From Turnera subulata (lineage: Eukaryota; Streptophyta; Magnoliopsida; Malpighiales; Passifloraceae): a stretch of DNA of 64,000 nucleotides. Below the pieces are notes generated by a model. It was given only the letters and a program-made list of their open reading frames with translations. It made no database searches and was not told where the DNA came from. Position numbers and translations under genes: made by a program. The stretch is taken from NCBI GenBank assembly GCA_028386065.3, contig JAKUCV010005497.1, positions 1 to 64,000 of the forward strand, in the 5' to 3' direction. Positions 1 to 11,160 of the stretch are shown in pieces (positions within the stretch are counted from its first letter, which is position 1; each line of letters starts with the position of its first letter).

Positions 1-227
1 AAACGGTTTGTTAAGCACCCGGAAGCTTAACGGTAGATAGTGAACTCTTCAAGTGTACCTTGAAGGACTGGATTAGCCACAAATTAGTTGTGTGTGAACC
101 AGTATAAAAATCTTTTGTGTCCTTCTATTTTTCAATTCCGCACTTCATCTCCTGCAAAGTTTTCAATTTTCGGTCATAAGCTATTCACCCCCCCCCCTCC
201 CTCTAGCTTAAGTCTATTGTTCTAACA
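1..227 (+). mobile_element. 3' end of a Ty1/copia-like LTR (cut by window edge)
   Basis: The sequence has the look of the U5 end of a copia LTR: a GTATAAAAATC stretch near 100, a pyrimidine-rich tract with a C run at 187-198, and a CTAACA terminus at 222-227. What follows (228 onward) belongs to the spacer of the Tat-type gypsy element, so this LTR appears to be inserted in it. The 5' end lies outside the window, so I cannot tell a solo LTR from the end of a full element and cannot check the target duplication. Confidence 0.55.
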
Positions 228-1169
228 ATCTCGTCCTGGGGGTCTATCTCAGTATTACTAGGGAAGAAGGAGCTTACGAATCACAGGGTGTTTCAACCCA
301 AGATTGGTCATGTCTTTGCATCATTCATTAATTTAGCAACCGGGTATTGAAAACACTGATCTGATGGGGTATCTGCCCTAAGATGCATAAAACTCGAAAA
401 CACGGAGTAGCTTGCCCTTAGAAAGGATAACCTCAAATCATAGGGTAGCAAGCCCCGGAAAATTGAATCAAACATAATGGGGTAGCATGCCCCGAGACAT
501 CAAATCTCATAGAGGGGATAGCATGCGCCTAAGAATCAATTCTGGTGCGGGCCCACCGTGCATTTTCTTGAAAAAAAAAACAAATCTCATGAAGGGGTAG
601 TATGACTCGAAAAATCGAAGTAACTCATTCTTGAAAAGTCTCTTTCAAAACATGGGGTAGTGTGCCCCTTTTATTTTTGTCAAAATTTTTCAATCCCGGT
701 GGGCCCATGCATACATGTGTTCATTGTAATTTCAAATTTGATTCAACAAGTGCCTTTTAATCCAAGTGCTTGTTTGATTTTTGACCAAGGTTTACTCACT
801 CTTTTCCTCTCTCTTTCTCGCTTTTCCTTCCTAGGGTACTCGGATGCCTTGTTAAGATAGATGCATGTCACGATACCAAGTTATGTTTGGAGAGATGGCT
901 ATTGAAAGTCGTGCCTCATTTTAATAAAAGGAGAACACAATACTCAACATTTTTGAGACAAAGATTCATCGCATTCATCATGTGTGTAAATAAACAAGCG
1001 AATGAACTCCTAGTTTCTCATCATTGAGCTCCAAATGAAAGGACTGGACCCATCATGGACTTCCTACGTATTCATGCACATTTTTCCCTTTTTCTCTCTT
1101 TTTTTTTGTTGTGTTTTCTTTTGTGCATGAAATCAGGTCTATTTAGTTCTTTTTATAGCACATGATGTA
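228..1169 (-). other. Non-coding 3' spacer of the Tat-type gypsy element
   Basis: No coding region is visible. The stretch contains several short dispersed repeats built on GGGTAGCATGCCCC (around 440-660), and a similar motif recurs at 24160-24215 in the spacer of the second Tat-type element. This suggests both belong to related families with long repeat-bearing untranslated regions between pol and the 3' LTR. The element's 3' LTR is not seen; it is beyond or replaced by the copia LTR at 1-227. Confidence 0.45.
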
Positions 1170-2190
1170 TCACACGTAATACTTCTTCAATTGATCCATG
1201 TTGACTGGCTCTCGAAACTCATTCCCATCTACATCCTTGATCTTTGTTGCTCCACCCGGTAGAATCTCCTTCATGATGTAGGGCCCAATCTATTTAGCCC
1301 TAAATTTTCCCCTTGGATCATGTACTGGTTGCCTCACTTCTTTCAACATCAAGTCCCCCTCTTTCAATCCTCGTTCTGTGACTCGCTTGTTGAATATTCG
1401 GGCTATCCTTCGCTGATATCCTTATACATGATATAATGCTAATAATCTCTTCTTGTCCAATAGTGCTAATTGATCTAGTCGCTCTTGTACCCATTATGAT
1501 TTTGGGAGCCCACTCTCTCGCGCTACCCTCAAAGATTATACCTCTAATTCTATTGGCAACACAGTCTCCATTCCGTATACCAAAGAGTAAGGTGTAGCTC
1601 TGGTTGATGATCTGATAGACATTCGATATCCCCATAGAGCTAATGACAACTTCTCTGCCCATTCCTTATGTCCAGATATCATTTTCCCGAGTACTACCGT
1701 TACATTCTTATTAGCGGCTTCGACTGGACCATTAGTTTGCGGCAGGTATGGCGATGACTTATGCTGTTTAATCCTATATTTTCGACACAGTTTTTCAACA
1801 TCAGCCTTGAAATGCGGTCCATTACTAGATATATTTCAAGCGGAACACCGTATCTATAGATAACGTTGTTAAGGATAAATTTCGCCACTTTCTTAGCATT
1901 CAACACAATGTATGGTTCGGCTTCCACCCATTTCGTGAAGTAGTCGATTGCCACTAATATGTATTCATGTCCGTCTGTCGCCTTTGGAGTTATTTTCCCG
2001 ATAACGTCAATGCCCCAAGCTGAGAAGGGCCATGGTGATGAAAGGGGAGTTAGTGGCAAAGGGGGTTGTAACTGCAGTTTCCCATGAACTTGATAGGTAT
2101 GACAGCACCTTACATACTTCGCACAATCAGCTTCCATAGTTGACCAAAAATATCCCAATCGTAGAATTTTCCGTGCTAACATATCTCCTC
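1170..2190 (-). pseudogene. Tat-type gypsy integrase and pol C-terminus, broken
   Basis: Read on the minus strand this is the end of a Ty3/gypsy polyprotein. The zinc-binding end (a HIGGD-like start, then CVRCC-type cysteines) leads into the integrase core, with the first catalytic aspartate in the GIDVIG segment and the conserved DYFTKWVEAEP block near 1930. The second aspartate region is degraded. The reading frame shifts around 1750-1850, the PQTNG-type segment continues in another frame, and the C-terminus (EILPGGATKIKDVDG near 1220-1260) ends in a stop at 1170 after an internal stop near 1295. DNA joining is the family function; this copy cannot make an intact enzyme. Confidence 0.85.
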
Positions 2191-3030
2191 CTATATGCAG
2201 GCCTTGGTCTCCTCCATGTACTTTTTCATGATCTTTTGAGCTTCTTCATGGTCAACAAATAATAAGTGAACGCCTGACGCATGCCTCTTATAGAGCTTTC
2301 CAACGCATATGATATTTCCACTAGCTAATTTTTTCAAAGTTTTCTTTTCATTAGGTGTCACTTCCTTTGGGAATGTTCCGTTATTATGAAACTCAAAGAT
2401 GTCTTTGTACCAAGGGCTCGCATCGTTGTCGTTCACCATAAATTGATGTAGGGGCTGGCTTATCCCAGCACTTGTCAAGGCCATTACAAGAATATCTTTC
2501 CCAGGGAAGCTGCTTAGGCAATTCTCAAGCCAGAGTTCGTGTGGTCCTTCCTTTTGGTCAAAGGATGGTTTATCCTTTCTTCGGACTGTCAATGGTAAGA
2601 TAATGGCATTGCTTGGCATCCCCATCATTGAGGAGAGTGTAGCTAAAGCATTAGCAAATTGGTTTTCTCGTCTTGGCACGTATTGGAAATCAATCATCTC
2701 GAATTTGGCTGCGAGTATTTGTAGATGCTCATGATAAGGTGCCAACTTTTCTTCTTTATTCTTCCATTCCCCTTTTACTTAAAATATCACCAAAACCGAG
2801 TCTCCGTACACCATCATCTGTTTTATGCCCATATTCAATGTTGTTTCCAACCCGATGATGCATGCTTCATATTCGGCCACGTTATTGGTAACTTCAAATT
2901 CTAATTCGCAAGAGATGGGGTATGTCACCCTTTTAGGAGATACAAGGATGATTCCTGTTCCAAACCCGCTTGCATTGGCTGCACCATCGAAGTACATCTC
3001 CCAAACCGGTATCTCTATACTCATCACTTC
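2191..3030 (-). pseudogene. Second (archaeal-type) RNase H of the Tat-type gypsy element, broken
   Basis: Minus-strand translation gives a WEMYFDGAAN start, a VAEYEA segment and a YGDS segment, the pattern of the extra RNase H that marks the Tat clade of Ty3/gypsy. An in-frame stop near 2780 separates this from a downstream block (EHLQILAAKFEMIDFQYV) whose usual ADALA motif reads ANALA, so a normally acidic position is lost. It lies directly after the first RNase H (3031-3531) and before the integrase zinc finger, the order expected in Tat elements. Non-functional remnant. Confidence 0.82.
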
Positions 3031-3531
3031 TTCATCTGGAAAATGTGGCTCAAATCTTTCATCACTCTCCCTTGGTCGAGACGCTAAGAAATCAGATATG
3101 GCCCTCCCCTTGATAGCTTTCTAAGACACAAACTGGACATTGAATTATGACAGGATAGCTACCCATCGGGCAGTACGACTACTTGGTACTGGTTTCTCCA
3201 TCAAATATTTGATTGGATCCATTCGAGAAATAAGTAACACTTTAAAAGATTTGAAATAGTGCCTTTGCTTTTGGCAAGCCCATCTGAGAGCCACACAAGT
3301 CATTTCCACCATGGTACAGTTCAATTCATATCTATTGAATTTCTTGCTCAAGTAATAGATGGCTGCTTCGATGCGAGAATCTGGAAGATACTGAGCTAGC
3401 ATGGCCCCCACGGCCTCTTCAGTGATAGTTAAGTAAAGTAGCAAAGGTTCCCCAGATCTCGAAGGTAGGAGGACTGGTGGGTTAGTTAGGTACTCTTTGA
3501 TTCGATCAAAGGCTTCCTGGCATTCGTCGTT
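3031..3531 (-). pseudogene. gypsy RNase H domain of the Tat-type element
   Basis: Minus-strand frames read ECQEAFDRIKEYL and then LLYLTITEEAVGAML, YYLSKKFNRYE and KYLMEKP, the usual RNase H/connection of Ty3/gypsy pol directly after RT. Its N-terminal part is cut at 3531 by the solo LTR and resumes across the insertion at 5575 with the segment ending in WND. A stop follows WVAILS near 3145, so the frame is open only in parts. Together with the second RNase H at 2191-3030 it places the element in the Tat clade. Confidence 0.85.
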
Positions 3532-3979
3532 TGGTAGCGTTTTTAACCCACACTAAACATTACGATTAACCTGCAAGAGCACAGTGTTTGTTGTAGCAAT
3601 CAAGGTCGATCCCACAGAGAACAGTTTAAGTACTACGTCAATAACAACCTGTGATTATTTAGGAAGATTGATTATTGATGAGAGTTGGTAAAGTAAAATC
3701 GAAATTAACAAATAATAAAAGTAAAATCAGCAAGGGTGATTTATGTCTAGTAAAGCAATAATAAAAACAACCTAGGAGTTCGGGGTTCACACAATCACTA
3801 CTTATGCAAATAATATATCCAGTTATGATCTTGGATGTCTATTGATTATTGTAGGCTAATTGTCTTAAAGTATTAACTCTCAGCTCTCGCCCATCGAATC
3901 AATTATTCAGTCCATAACTACCTAGTTCTCACTAGCACTGTTTGTAACTAAATTCATTAAGCATAGTCAATTTATCAAC

Positions 3980-4235
3980 GGAATAAAGTGTTTTTTCATC
4001 CTTGTATTAGACCTCAAAGTTGGAAGTCATCCCTCTATTAGATTTTGGCTTGTTTCAATCCCTCTATTTGTGAATTTTGTCTTATTTTCATCCTTATATT
4101 CGTCTTTTTGGCCTATTGAAAGGGATGAAAACAAGCCAAAACCCATGGACAGAGGGATGAAAACAGACCAAAACCAATACAAGGATAGCTTTCAACTTTA
4201 TGGTCTAACACAAGGATGAAAAAAGGCTTTAATCC
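3980..4235. mobile_element. Foldback MITE (Mutator-like), TSD ATTTATCAAC
   Basis: A 256-bp inverted-repeat element inside the solo LTR. The left end GGAATAAAGTG and right end GGCTTTAATCC are imperfect reverse complements, and the arms pair over most of their length (both carry CATCCCTCTAT-type blocks). It is flanked by ATTTATCAAC at 3970-3979 and 4236-4245. A 9-10-bp duplication with long terminal inverted repeats fits a Mutator-like (MULE) MITE. It has no coding capacity. The larger element at 53367-55028 has the same termini and is the same family. Confidence 0.8.
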
Positions 4236-4884
4236 ATTTATCAACCTTAAGAATAACTATCAGCTTTCGCATCTCTAGTCTTCTAATCAATCTATGATGT
4301 TCAGTTCTAAAACCTAATCAACAACTCAGCTCTCGCAAGTCACCATCAGCAAAGATTCAGATCTAAAATAATGGAAACTTGGTACCTAATCAGGCAACAA
4401 ACAATTCAGCACACATAGATCAAACAAACGCAACAGATTCCAAGAACCATACCCGAATAAAATTATAAAATGATAAGAGTAATTGCCTTTATACCTAATC
4501 GTAGATTAAGAGAGTAGTTCCTCATAAAAATAATAAAAACAAAATCAACACAAGAATTCATCATGGAATCAAATAACAGAAAAACCGAATAAAGGAAAAG
4601 GTGTAGTCGATTTTTGTAGAAACACTGGTGTCAACTTCTGCTGCGCCATGATCTCGAATTTTGTGCTTCCAAAACTGATGATTCTGTGTCTCTAGATCTT
4701 CAATATCATGCTGGAAAGTTGAGGGGAACATTCTTTGAGCCTTGCTATAGGAATCGGCACCACCTAGAGGATCAAAAAGAGAAGAAACCCTAACCCTACT
4801 AGTGTGTATGACCTAAACCCTAAACAATTAGGTAGAGCTTCACCCTCTAAACTCGGCCTCCTAATTATGACGCCCCAAGAGGTG

Positions 4885-4892
4885 TATTTATA
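4885..4892 (-). promoter_or_regulatory. TATA box of the solo LTR
   Basis: TATAAATA on the minus strand, in the middle of the LTR, as expected for the U3/R boundary of a plant LTR. It gives the orientation of this solo LTR. Confidence 0.5.
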
Positions 4893-5574
4893 GTGGTTTT
4901 GGTGCTGGAGGTCGTACAAGGGTCTCCTTCTTTGAATTGGAATAGAATTCTTGACTTGCACTCCAAGTTGGACTTTTGCTTGTTTTCTGACCTAAAAGTT
5001 TCATGTCAATTATCGATTAGAAGACAGCCGAACTGGGTGTTGGGCTCTTCTACAAAGTTCTAGATAATTCTCTAAGCTTTCTTTTCAAAAGAAGAACTCC
5101 TCAATTCAACTCTTGTAGCTCAAGATATCGTGAAAACACTAGGCCTTGGCCGGCACAGAAAAATCTGCATCTTAGGCTGGAATCGACTGAGTGCTCCTCC
5201 TAGTAGACACGTCCAAAAATTATGAAATTTATATCCCTGGAAAGCCATGGAAGTCTATTTTCATCTCCAATTAGTTTCACTCAATTTAGATATCTATAAC
5301 TCCTGAAATATTCAAAATATTCAGCGGTGCTCAGTGCAAAAAGTTTCCTATCCTGGGCCTTGTTTCTAGACTTGGCTAAAAAAACTTCCATTCATCAAAT
5401 AAAATCGATTTCCACCTGTAAAAACACTTAATCAGAAATATTGAAGTCCGAATTGACAAAATGCATGAAAACACACAATAATATAATAATTATATACATA
5501 ATTGACCAAGAATACATAGTAAATGCCATTCAAAACCATAATAAAAGTGCGTAATTTTGGAGCACATCATCGTT

Positions 5575-6263
5575 CCATTTAGTAGGTATCCCTTTCTTGA
5601 GTAACTGGTGTATCGGTGCACAAATGCTAGACAACTGGGAGATGAAACGACTAAAGTACTAGACTCGTCCAAGGAGGCCTCGGAATTTCCTTCTCGTTCT
5701 TCAAAACGGCATATCTTGAAATGCCTTAATCTTGGATGGATCTACTTCTATGCCTCGCTCACTCACCATGAATCCCATAACTTGCCTGCCTGGACACCAA
5801 AAACACACTTTTGTGAATTAATCCTCATCCTGAATTTCTGCCACCTCTCAAAGAATTTCCTCAGATTGATTACATAGGATTCTCGCGTTTCAGATTTGAC
5901 AATCATATCATCGACATAGACCTCAACTTCTTTATGCATCATATTTAAAAAGAGTGTAGTGGCCATTCTCAGGTACGTGGCTCCGGCCTTAATCAGGCCA
6001 AAAGGCAAGACTTTGTAGCAAAAAGTGCCCCATTCGGTGTGGAAAGATGTCTTGTGCTTGTCCTCTGGCGCCATCTTTACTTGATTATATCCCAAAAATC
6101 CATAAATAAAGGATAACAACGCGTGTCCGGCGGTGGAAGATACTAATAAGTCGATGTGCGACAATGGAAACTCGTCTTTGGGGCAAGCTTTATTAAAATT
6201 CCGGTAATCAACGCACATTCTTACTTTCCCGCCTTTCTTTGGTGCTGGTACAATATTGGCCAA
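5575..6263 (-). pseudogene. Tat-type gypsy reverse transcriptase, partly open
   Basis: The minus strand encodes the fingers and palm of a Ty3/gypsy RT: PAPKKGGKVRMCVDYR, a degraded form of the DAxxGYNQ segment (GFLGYNQVKMAPED), the FGLIKAGATY segment, and an intact YVDD catalytic motif at 5907-5918. The frame is open from 6263 to about 5763; the thumb and connection continue with stops to 5575, where the solo LTR interrupts. The usual PHIDxLVDSTAGH block has changes and a phenylalanine-isoleucine replacement near the first catalytic aspartate, so activity is unlikely even apart from the stops. Confidence 0.85.
5907..5918 (-). other. YVDD catalytic motif of the Tat-type RT
   Basis: Codons for Tyr-Val-Asp-Asp on the minus strand within the LFLNMMHKEVEVYVDD context typical of gypsy RT. 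Confidence 0.8.
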
Positions 6264-6305
6264 CCACTCAGGATACTCAATTATTTCTAAAAACCCAGCC
6301 CGAGT

Positions 6306-6939
6306 TTATTTTTCCACCTCCTCTTTTACCTTTAGCGCCCACTGAGGCTGTAATCGTCGTGCCTTTTGCTTCACCGCTTTGGCGTTAGGGAAGAGAGGGA
6401 TTCGATGCTCCGTGATGGATGGATCAATTCCAGGCATGTCTTCACATGACCAAGCGAACACATCCACAAATTCCTCGATTAATGCCACTAATTCTCCTTG
6501 GGATGAGCTTTCTAGAGTCGTGCCAATCTTGGTGATCTTTGGATTACTTTCGGTCTCCAAATTGATTTCGATAGATTTTGGGAGTTCATTCATCTCATTA
6601 CATTCACATTCATCATGCATGCAAGAATTATCATCACAGAAAACATCCAAGTAATGAAATGAGTGCCTCACTTTATTGAAGTTTTCATTTTCAAAAGTGT
6701 GAGAGGAGGTGAGGCTGAAACCTGGGGGTGTTCATTCTGCCCCTCGTCTGCAAACTCATCTTCACTACCAGACTCGAACTCTACCAATTTGCGAGCAACG
6801 TACCCCAAACTGAAGATTTTGCTTGTCTCATGCAATCAGAGAAGAAAAGATGGCATGATTTTGAAAGGAAGTAAGGACAATTCCAATGCATCAGATTTTC
6901 ACTAGATTTCTCCTTTGTGATGTCCCAATTCAGGCATCC
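6306..6939 (-). pseudogene. N-terminal pol segment upstream of RT, Tat-type element
   Basis: On the minus strand the segment ending at 6306 contains LVALIEEFVDVFAWSCEDMPGI and a block of basic residues (KQKARRLQPQWALKVKEEV), the conserved lead into gypsy RT. Upstream, 6672-6905 continues with KLVEFESGSEDEFADEG and SSENLMHWNCP in shifted frames, a spacer region usual between protease and RT in this clade. A stop separates the 6306 end from RT at 6263. The segment stops at about 6939 where an LTR element interrupts, and resumes at 10744. Confidence 0.75.
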
Positions 6940-8688
6940 TCTTTTTTTTCTTCAAAACTGCATTTGATTAACCAAACTCTTGGTCAGTAGTTTTTGTCAT
7001 AAAAATCACAAAAATAATTTTGCAACTGGCCTCCATTCCTTCTGTCATTTGAGGGATTCTGTCAAAGACTAGAAAGTGAAAAACAATACCTCATATGCAG
7101 ACCCTTTACCTCTTGTCTCTAATAATGTGCATGAGTCATTAAGTTAGGATCACTAGGGCTTTATTTGTGTTGTATTGAGGCTGGGTGAGGGTTGTCAAAG
7201 AAAGGTGGATGGAATGCGCAAGGGTCAATGTTCTTGTTCATGAACAGCCTGAGACTGTGTAGAGGCTGTTTGACTTCGTATTTTCCGAGGTCTCATGCTG
7301 TTGAGCAACTGTGTCCCAATGCTTCAGCCATTGGTGATGTAGCCACTAACTCTAACAGATGGATTGGTTTTGTGTTCTTGGGTGGATTATGATTCTCCAA
7401 ATGTTTCCCTTGTCCTTCCTCCCTTTCTTTATTTTGTTTTTTTTTCTTTTTTTTCTTCCCATATTTTTCGTTTTCTCTTTTTCTTTTGCAAGGGAGGAGG
7501 GAGTACATGTATTTGGTGGCATTCTGAATTTTGCACAGGCTGAGTATGGGCAATCTTATTTTCTGAATTTGCTCAAACCTAGTTCACAGGCTCATCGACA
7601 AGGTGAGACTGTTTGAAGGAATCTGTGCCCTTAGACACTGATGGCCCCTGTTCTGGCTGCAAATGGTTGAGGTGGAATGTGCAGGATAAATGAATGAAAT
7701 GGGGCCATCATAATTGGCTAAAATAGGGTTGCAAGGGTGTGATGCGTGTGGTGTGGATTTGGTGTGCCAAAGATGGCCTAGATCCTTTCCATGCTTGTAG
7801 ACTTAGCTTAAAATTTCACCTTGACAGAGGTAAGGGCCTGTTCTAAGGTAGACAGGCTGAGCCTGTTTCGGGCAAAAAAATTATTTAACAGGATCCTTCT
7901 CATCTGACGGAATTCATGGAATACAGTTGCTTGATTATTCCAGCTCAGCTTGTTTTGAAAAATAAGACAAGTCTTGAGATTAGAATCTGAGCAGAGTTAA
8001 ATGGAAAAAGAGAAGGTGCATAAATATGAGGACAGGCTCACATTGGGAGAAACATAATGGAAATAGATGAACTTAAAATTGCATTTATTGAAATTCAGAA
8101 AGTACATAAAGTCATACAATGGCTAAATTGCACCCTAAAATACCCCAAACTGAAAATCTGCAGTGTCCTCACTACAAAAACTAAACAAAAACGGGATGCA
8201 ATGCCGAAATTAATTACCCTAGACTGAAACTAAGCTATATGGTACGAAAGGGTTATCTAGGCTAAACTCTAAAATGTTTGAAATCGATTGGGGGAGGGGG
8301 GTAGTTGATTTTGCAGACAGGATTGATCAATTCCTATTTTAACAAGTCTAGTCCTCCTATTTTGCTGAATTAGCCATTGGGTAGGTGGAATGCCTTAATC
8401 AAAATACAAAATAACACAGGCTCATCCTGTGTGTGTTAGCGTGTAAAACCACCATAACAACTCTTAATGCAAAGCTTCTTGAAATGCGTGTGCGGAAGGG
8501 GTTTAGAACTTCCCTGGCTAAATTCTGACTTGTCAATTCCTTTTCTCATCGATTTGCAACACCTAAAGGTTAGCAACACAAGAAAAAAACACAAAAAAAT
8601 AAAAAAAACCAAAGGAAAATAAAAAGAAAGGTTTAGATAATAAAAAGCCTAATGAATTCAAATGAAAGGTAATAGTATCGAGCACCAG
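6940..8688 (-). other. Internal non-coding region of the non-autonomous element
   Basis: No frame with recognisable gag or pol sequence. Open frames at 7192-7616 are short and cover a T/C-rich stretch (7420-7490). An A-rich run lies at 8580-8640 just downstream of the primer site. It looks like leader and spacer of a large-LTR non-autonomous derivative. Confidence 0.45.
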
Positions 8689-8706
8689 TCCCCGGCAATG
8701 GCGCCA
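8689..8706 (-). other. Primer binding site, tRNA-Asp type
   Basis: Minus strand TGGCGCCATTGCCGGGGA. It differs at one base from the complement of the plant tRNA-Asp 3' end, the primer used by Athila/Tat elements. It sits six bases inside the CTATCA end of the LTR, the usual spacing. Confidence 0.8.
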
Positions 8707-8712
8707 AACACT

Positions 8713-10743
8713 TGATAGGCTCCTCCAAGTGCACAGGGTTGTTGTAATACTATGAAGGTCGTATCCACAGGGACTGGGTTGAGCCTGTTACCTTCAAATA
8801 GCCAAATTAGGCTTAAACAAACAAGGACTAAATATGAGGTGAATGCTATTGAAATGTAAAATGGGCAATAAAATAAAGGAAACAATAAAGTTGGAGAAGG
8901 AAAAGATCAGATTTAGTGAAGTCTTAGTCATCCGGGGTTCACATGTCCTGTTTCATGCTTTAAATTGCTCAACAGCCTCACAATAGGCTGAGCCTGTTTG
9001 ACGGCCTGTGTTTAATAAGAAGTCTTGAAGGGGCTCCCGACCTAATGTACTACTAACGGCTTTCGATCTTATTAATAGTTCTCTAAGCTTCCACCTACCC
9101 CCTGTCACTAGAATAGACGTCCACTTAGAGGTGAAGTTTGGTGTTGGGGCATGTTTTCACACAGTCTCTCCCTATCTTCTTTCGAACGGCTAAGGAGTGA
9201 AGGCTGACTATTGTTGGTCTAGCATACTTTGCTTCTCCTTTTGGTTCTTCACCAAGCTGCTACTTGATTAAAAATAGGCTTCTCAAAAGTCAATCAATAA
9301 TCAGATTAAAATGGTATTATCTTTTCAACTATGCTGCCACAGGCTGAGCCAGTGCTGAGCCTGTGGTTGAGCCTGTGGACAACACAAAATCGATTATAAG
9401 ATTAGTTCTTGCAGGCACTCTCAACCTATACTAAACCGACTTGTTTTCACTCACAGGTTCCTCCTAAGACTCACACTCATCCTAATGCTTTCGCATCGGT
9501 CAAACCAAGGGCATTAAGATTGGTGTTGAGGCTAATTCCTCAATTAGTTCCTAACTCTTGTCAAAGGCCAGAAACTAAGGGTAGGTTGTTGTGGTTCTAG
9601 TAACTATGGCTTCTCTTTTCGGTCTTTCACCTAGCTACCTATCATCATGCAAGGGTTTGGCCAGAACTCAAACATGTATCAAGTGTGCAACAACCAAAAC
9701 AAGAAAAAACGGGTTTAGAGCATAAGATGAGCAATTTAATACACCAAAATCAGAGACATGTTCACCCTTTCAATCTAAGAGGGGTTGTTCAGTGCATGTT
9801 CAAAATTACAGAAACAACAAAAATAAAGAAAAGCATCGGGTTGGGAACAACTTGGAGGCTAGGGGCAACACGATTTCTGCAGCAAAAGCTGCAAAATCGT
9901 GTGCCCCCTTGAAACTAGATTTTTGCCTCTGTTCCTAAGCTTCTGCAATTTCTTTGGTGTCTTGATCGATGGATTAATCGATGCCCAGTTCTTTCTTCCT
10001 TCATCTTATTTATAGGCACAAATCCTCTTCTTCTCTCTTCTCCCACTTGCTGGAAGGTATGGGAGTTGGGCAAGTTGAATTGCAGCTGCCCATCATGTTC
10101 CTCGGGATAAGGTGCAGTGGGAGGTGTGCCGAGGCTGAATTCTTCAGATTTGCAGACATTTGGGGAGGATAATAGTTCTTTAATTGCAATATTCTTTGGG
10201 TGTAATGATTATCCCCTCTTTCCCATGCCTAAAGTCTTCTGAAATGCTCAGGTAATAATTGTAGAGTTAAAAATTTTGCAAGTGGTGAAGCTCTGCAAGT
10301 GGCTTCATCTCCAGAATCCACAGGCTGAGCCTGTGCTGGGCCTGTGGTGAGGCTGTGTGCAATCTCTTTCCATTCTTCTCTGTAATTGAATTCAGCTCTC
10401 CTTGCGATTGATGTGGTGGCATGATGGCTTTGTGGATCAAGGAAAAGGTGGTGAAATCCAGTGGGTAACTTGTGATTGGACGGGGATTCGTGGCCTTTCA
10501 CTGATTCTGCAATGAACAACAGGCTCGAAACAGGCTCATGCTGTGCCGGAGGCTGTTTCTTTGGATTCTCCAATAAAATCTTCAAAATCCTTCGAAATGC
10601 ACCTGGAATCACTAATCATACAGTAAGGGATGGAATTTAAGGGAATATGATGAAATAATACAAAGCAAGGCATATAGTCTTGATAAGTTGAGAGTAAATA
10701 TATCTAAAATCATGCCTAAAACTATGCATATTTCATGTGCATC
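8713..10743 (-). mobile_element. LTR of the non-autonomous Athila/Tat-type element
   Basis: On the minus strand the LTR ends in CTATCA at 8713, six bases before the primer site. The terminal block 8720-8780 is the conserved end shared with the solo LTR at 3532. A TATAAATA box lies on the minus strand at 10007-10014. The beginning near 10735-10746 is estimated from where the flanking gypsy coding frame resumes; the base is not certain. Confidence 0.65.
10007..10014 (-). promoter_or_regulatory. TATA box of the Athila/Tat-type LTR
   Basis: TATAAATA on the minus strand in mid LTR, a likely U3/R promoter. Confidence 0.45.
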
Positions 10744-11160
10744 ACAACGTGTGCTCCTTCTTCGTTCCCATCACTAGGCATTGAAAAGACAACACTTGGT
10801 TTCCTCCATTCCCAGTTGGTGCATGGTTGCTTAACGTTGAAGATGCATCTTCTTGTAGAAACATCCTTCGTTTTTGCTCCTTTGGTTTCATATACTTCTG
10901 GGGATATTTGCCTTTTACTACCCTTGGGGGACGTCGCCTCCTTTTCCTTCAGTAGCTTCATCATCCCTGAATCCCCGAACATGGCCCGTGGCTCCTCATT
11001 CTCGTCTGCTCCGATCTCGGTCACGTTGAAAGGCATGCGTAAAGATTACGGGTACCCATGGGCTTTTCCTCTCAACCCTCACACAAGATTTTTTTTTCTT
11101 TTTTTATTGTGTTTTTTTTTCGAATTAAAAGGCACTTTGTTTCCACATACAGAAAATCAC
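10744..11160 (-). pseudogene. Upstream N-terminal segment of the Tat-type gypsy pol
   Basis: An open minus-strand frame (11036 down to about 10744) carries RAMFGDSGMMKLLKEKEA, RRCIFNVKQPCTNWEWRKP and a SMPSDGNEEGAH end, an acidic and basic spacer style seen in Tat pol before RT. The frame runs in register with the ITKEKSSENLMHW stretch below 6940, consistent with an originally continuous coding region split by the 6940-10743 element. The left part of the window's old gypsy element ends at 11160, where copia copy A inserted. Confidence 0.6.

Larger units (their letters stand above)
3532..5569 (-). mobile_element. Solo LTR (Athila/Tat type), TSD TCGTT
   Basis: The insertion splits the RT/RNase H boundary of the Tat-type element. 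It starts TGGTAGCG, ends CACATCA, and is flanked by a perfect 5-bp duplication TCGTT at 3527-3531 and 5570-5574, so the ends are exact. It is 2038 bp including a 256-bp MITE and 10-bp MITE duplication. On the minus strand a TATAAATA box (4885-4892) and the terminal block around 3550-3640, which matches the LTR end style at 8713-8780, indicate transcription right to left. No internal region or second LTR is present, so it is a solo LTR produced by LTR-LTR recombination. Confidence 0.85.
6940..10743 (-). mobile_element. Non-autonomous Athila/Tat-type LTR element, one LTR seen
   Basis: This block separates two coding parts of the Tat-type gypsy pol. On the minus strand it has a long LTR (8713-10743), a tRNA-Asp-type primer site (8689-8706), then about 1.7 kb with no coding frame. 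The word AGGCTGAGCCTGT and variants recur throughout (7860, 9345, 9368, 10322). I find no second LTR at the low-coordinate end, so it is probably truncated. The exact left boundary is uncertain (6925-6960): possible ends give only a 4-of-5 duplication (TGTGA / TGTGC). Confidence 0.6.

Noticed and set aside
7359..7616. Plus-strand frame with a phenylalanine/leucine-rich stretch resembling a membrane protein.
   Set aside because: The stretch comes from a T/C-rich low-complexity tract in non-coding retroelement sequence.
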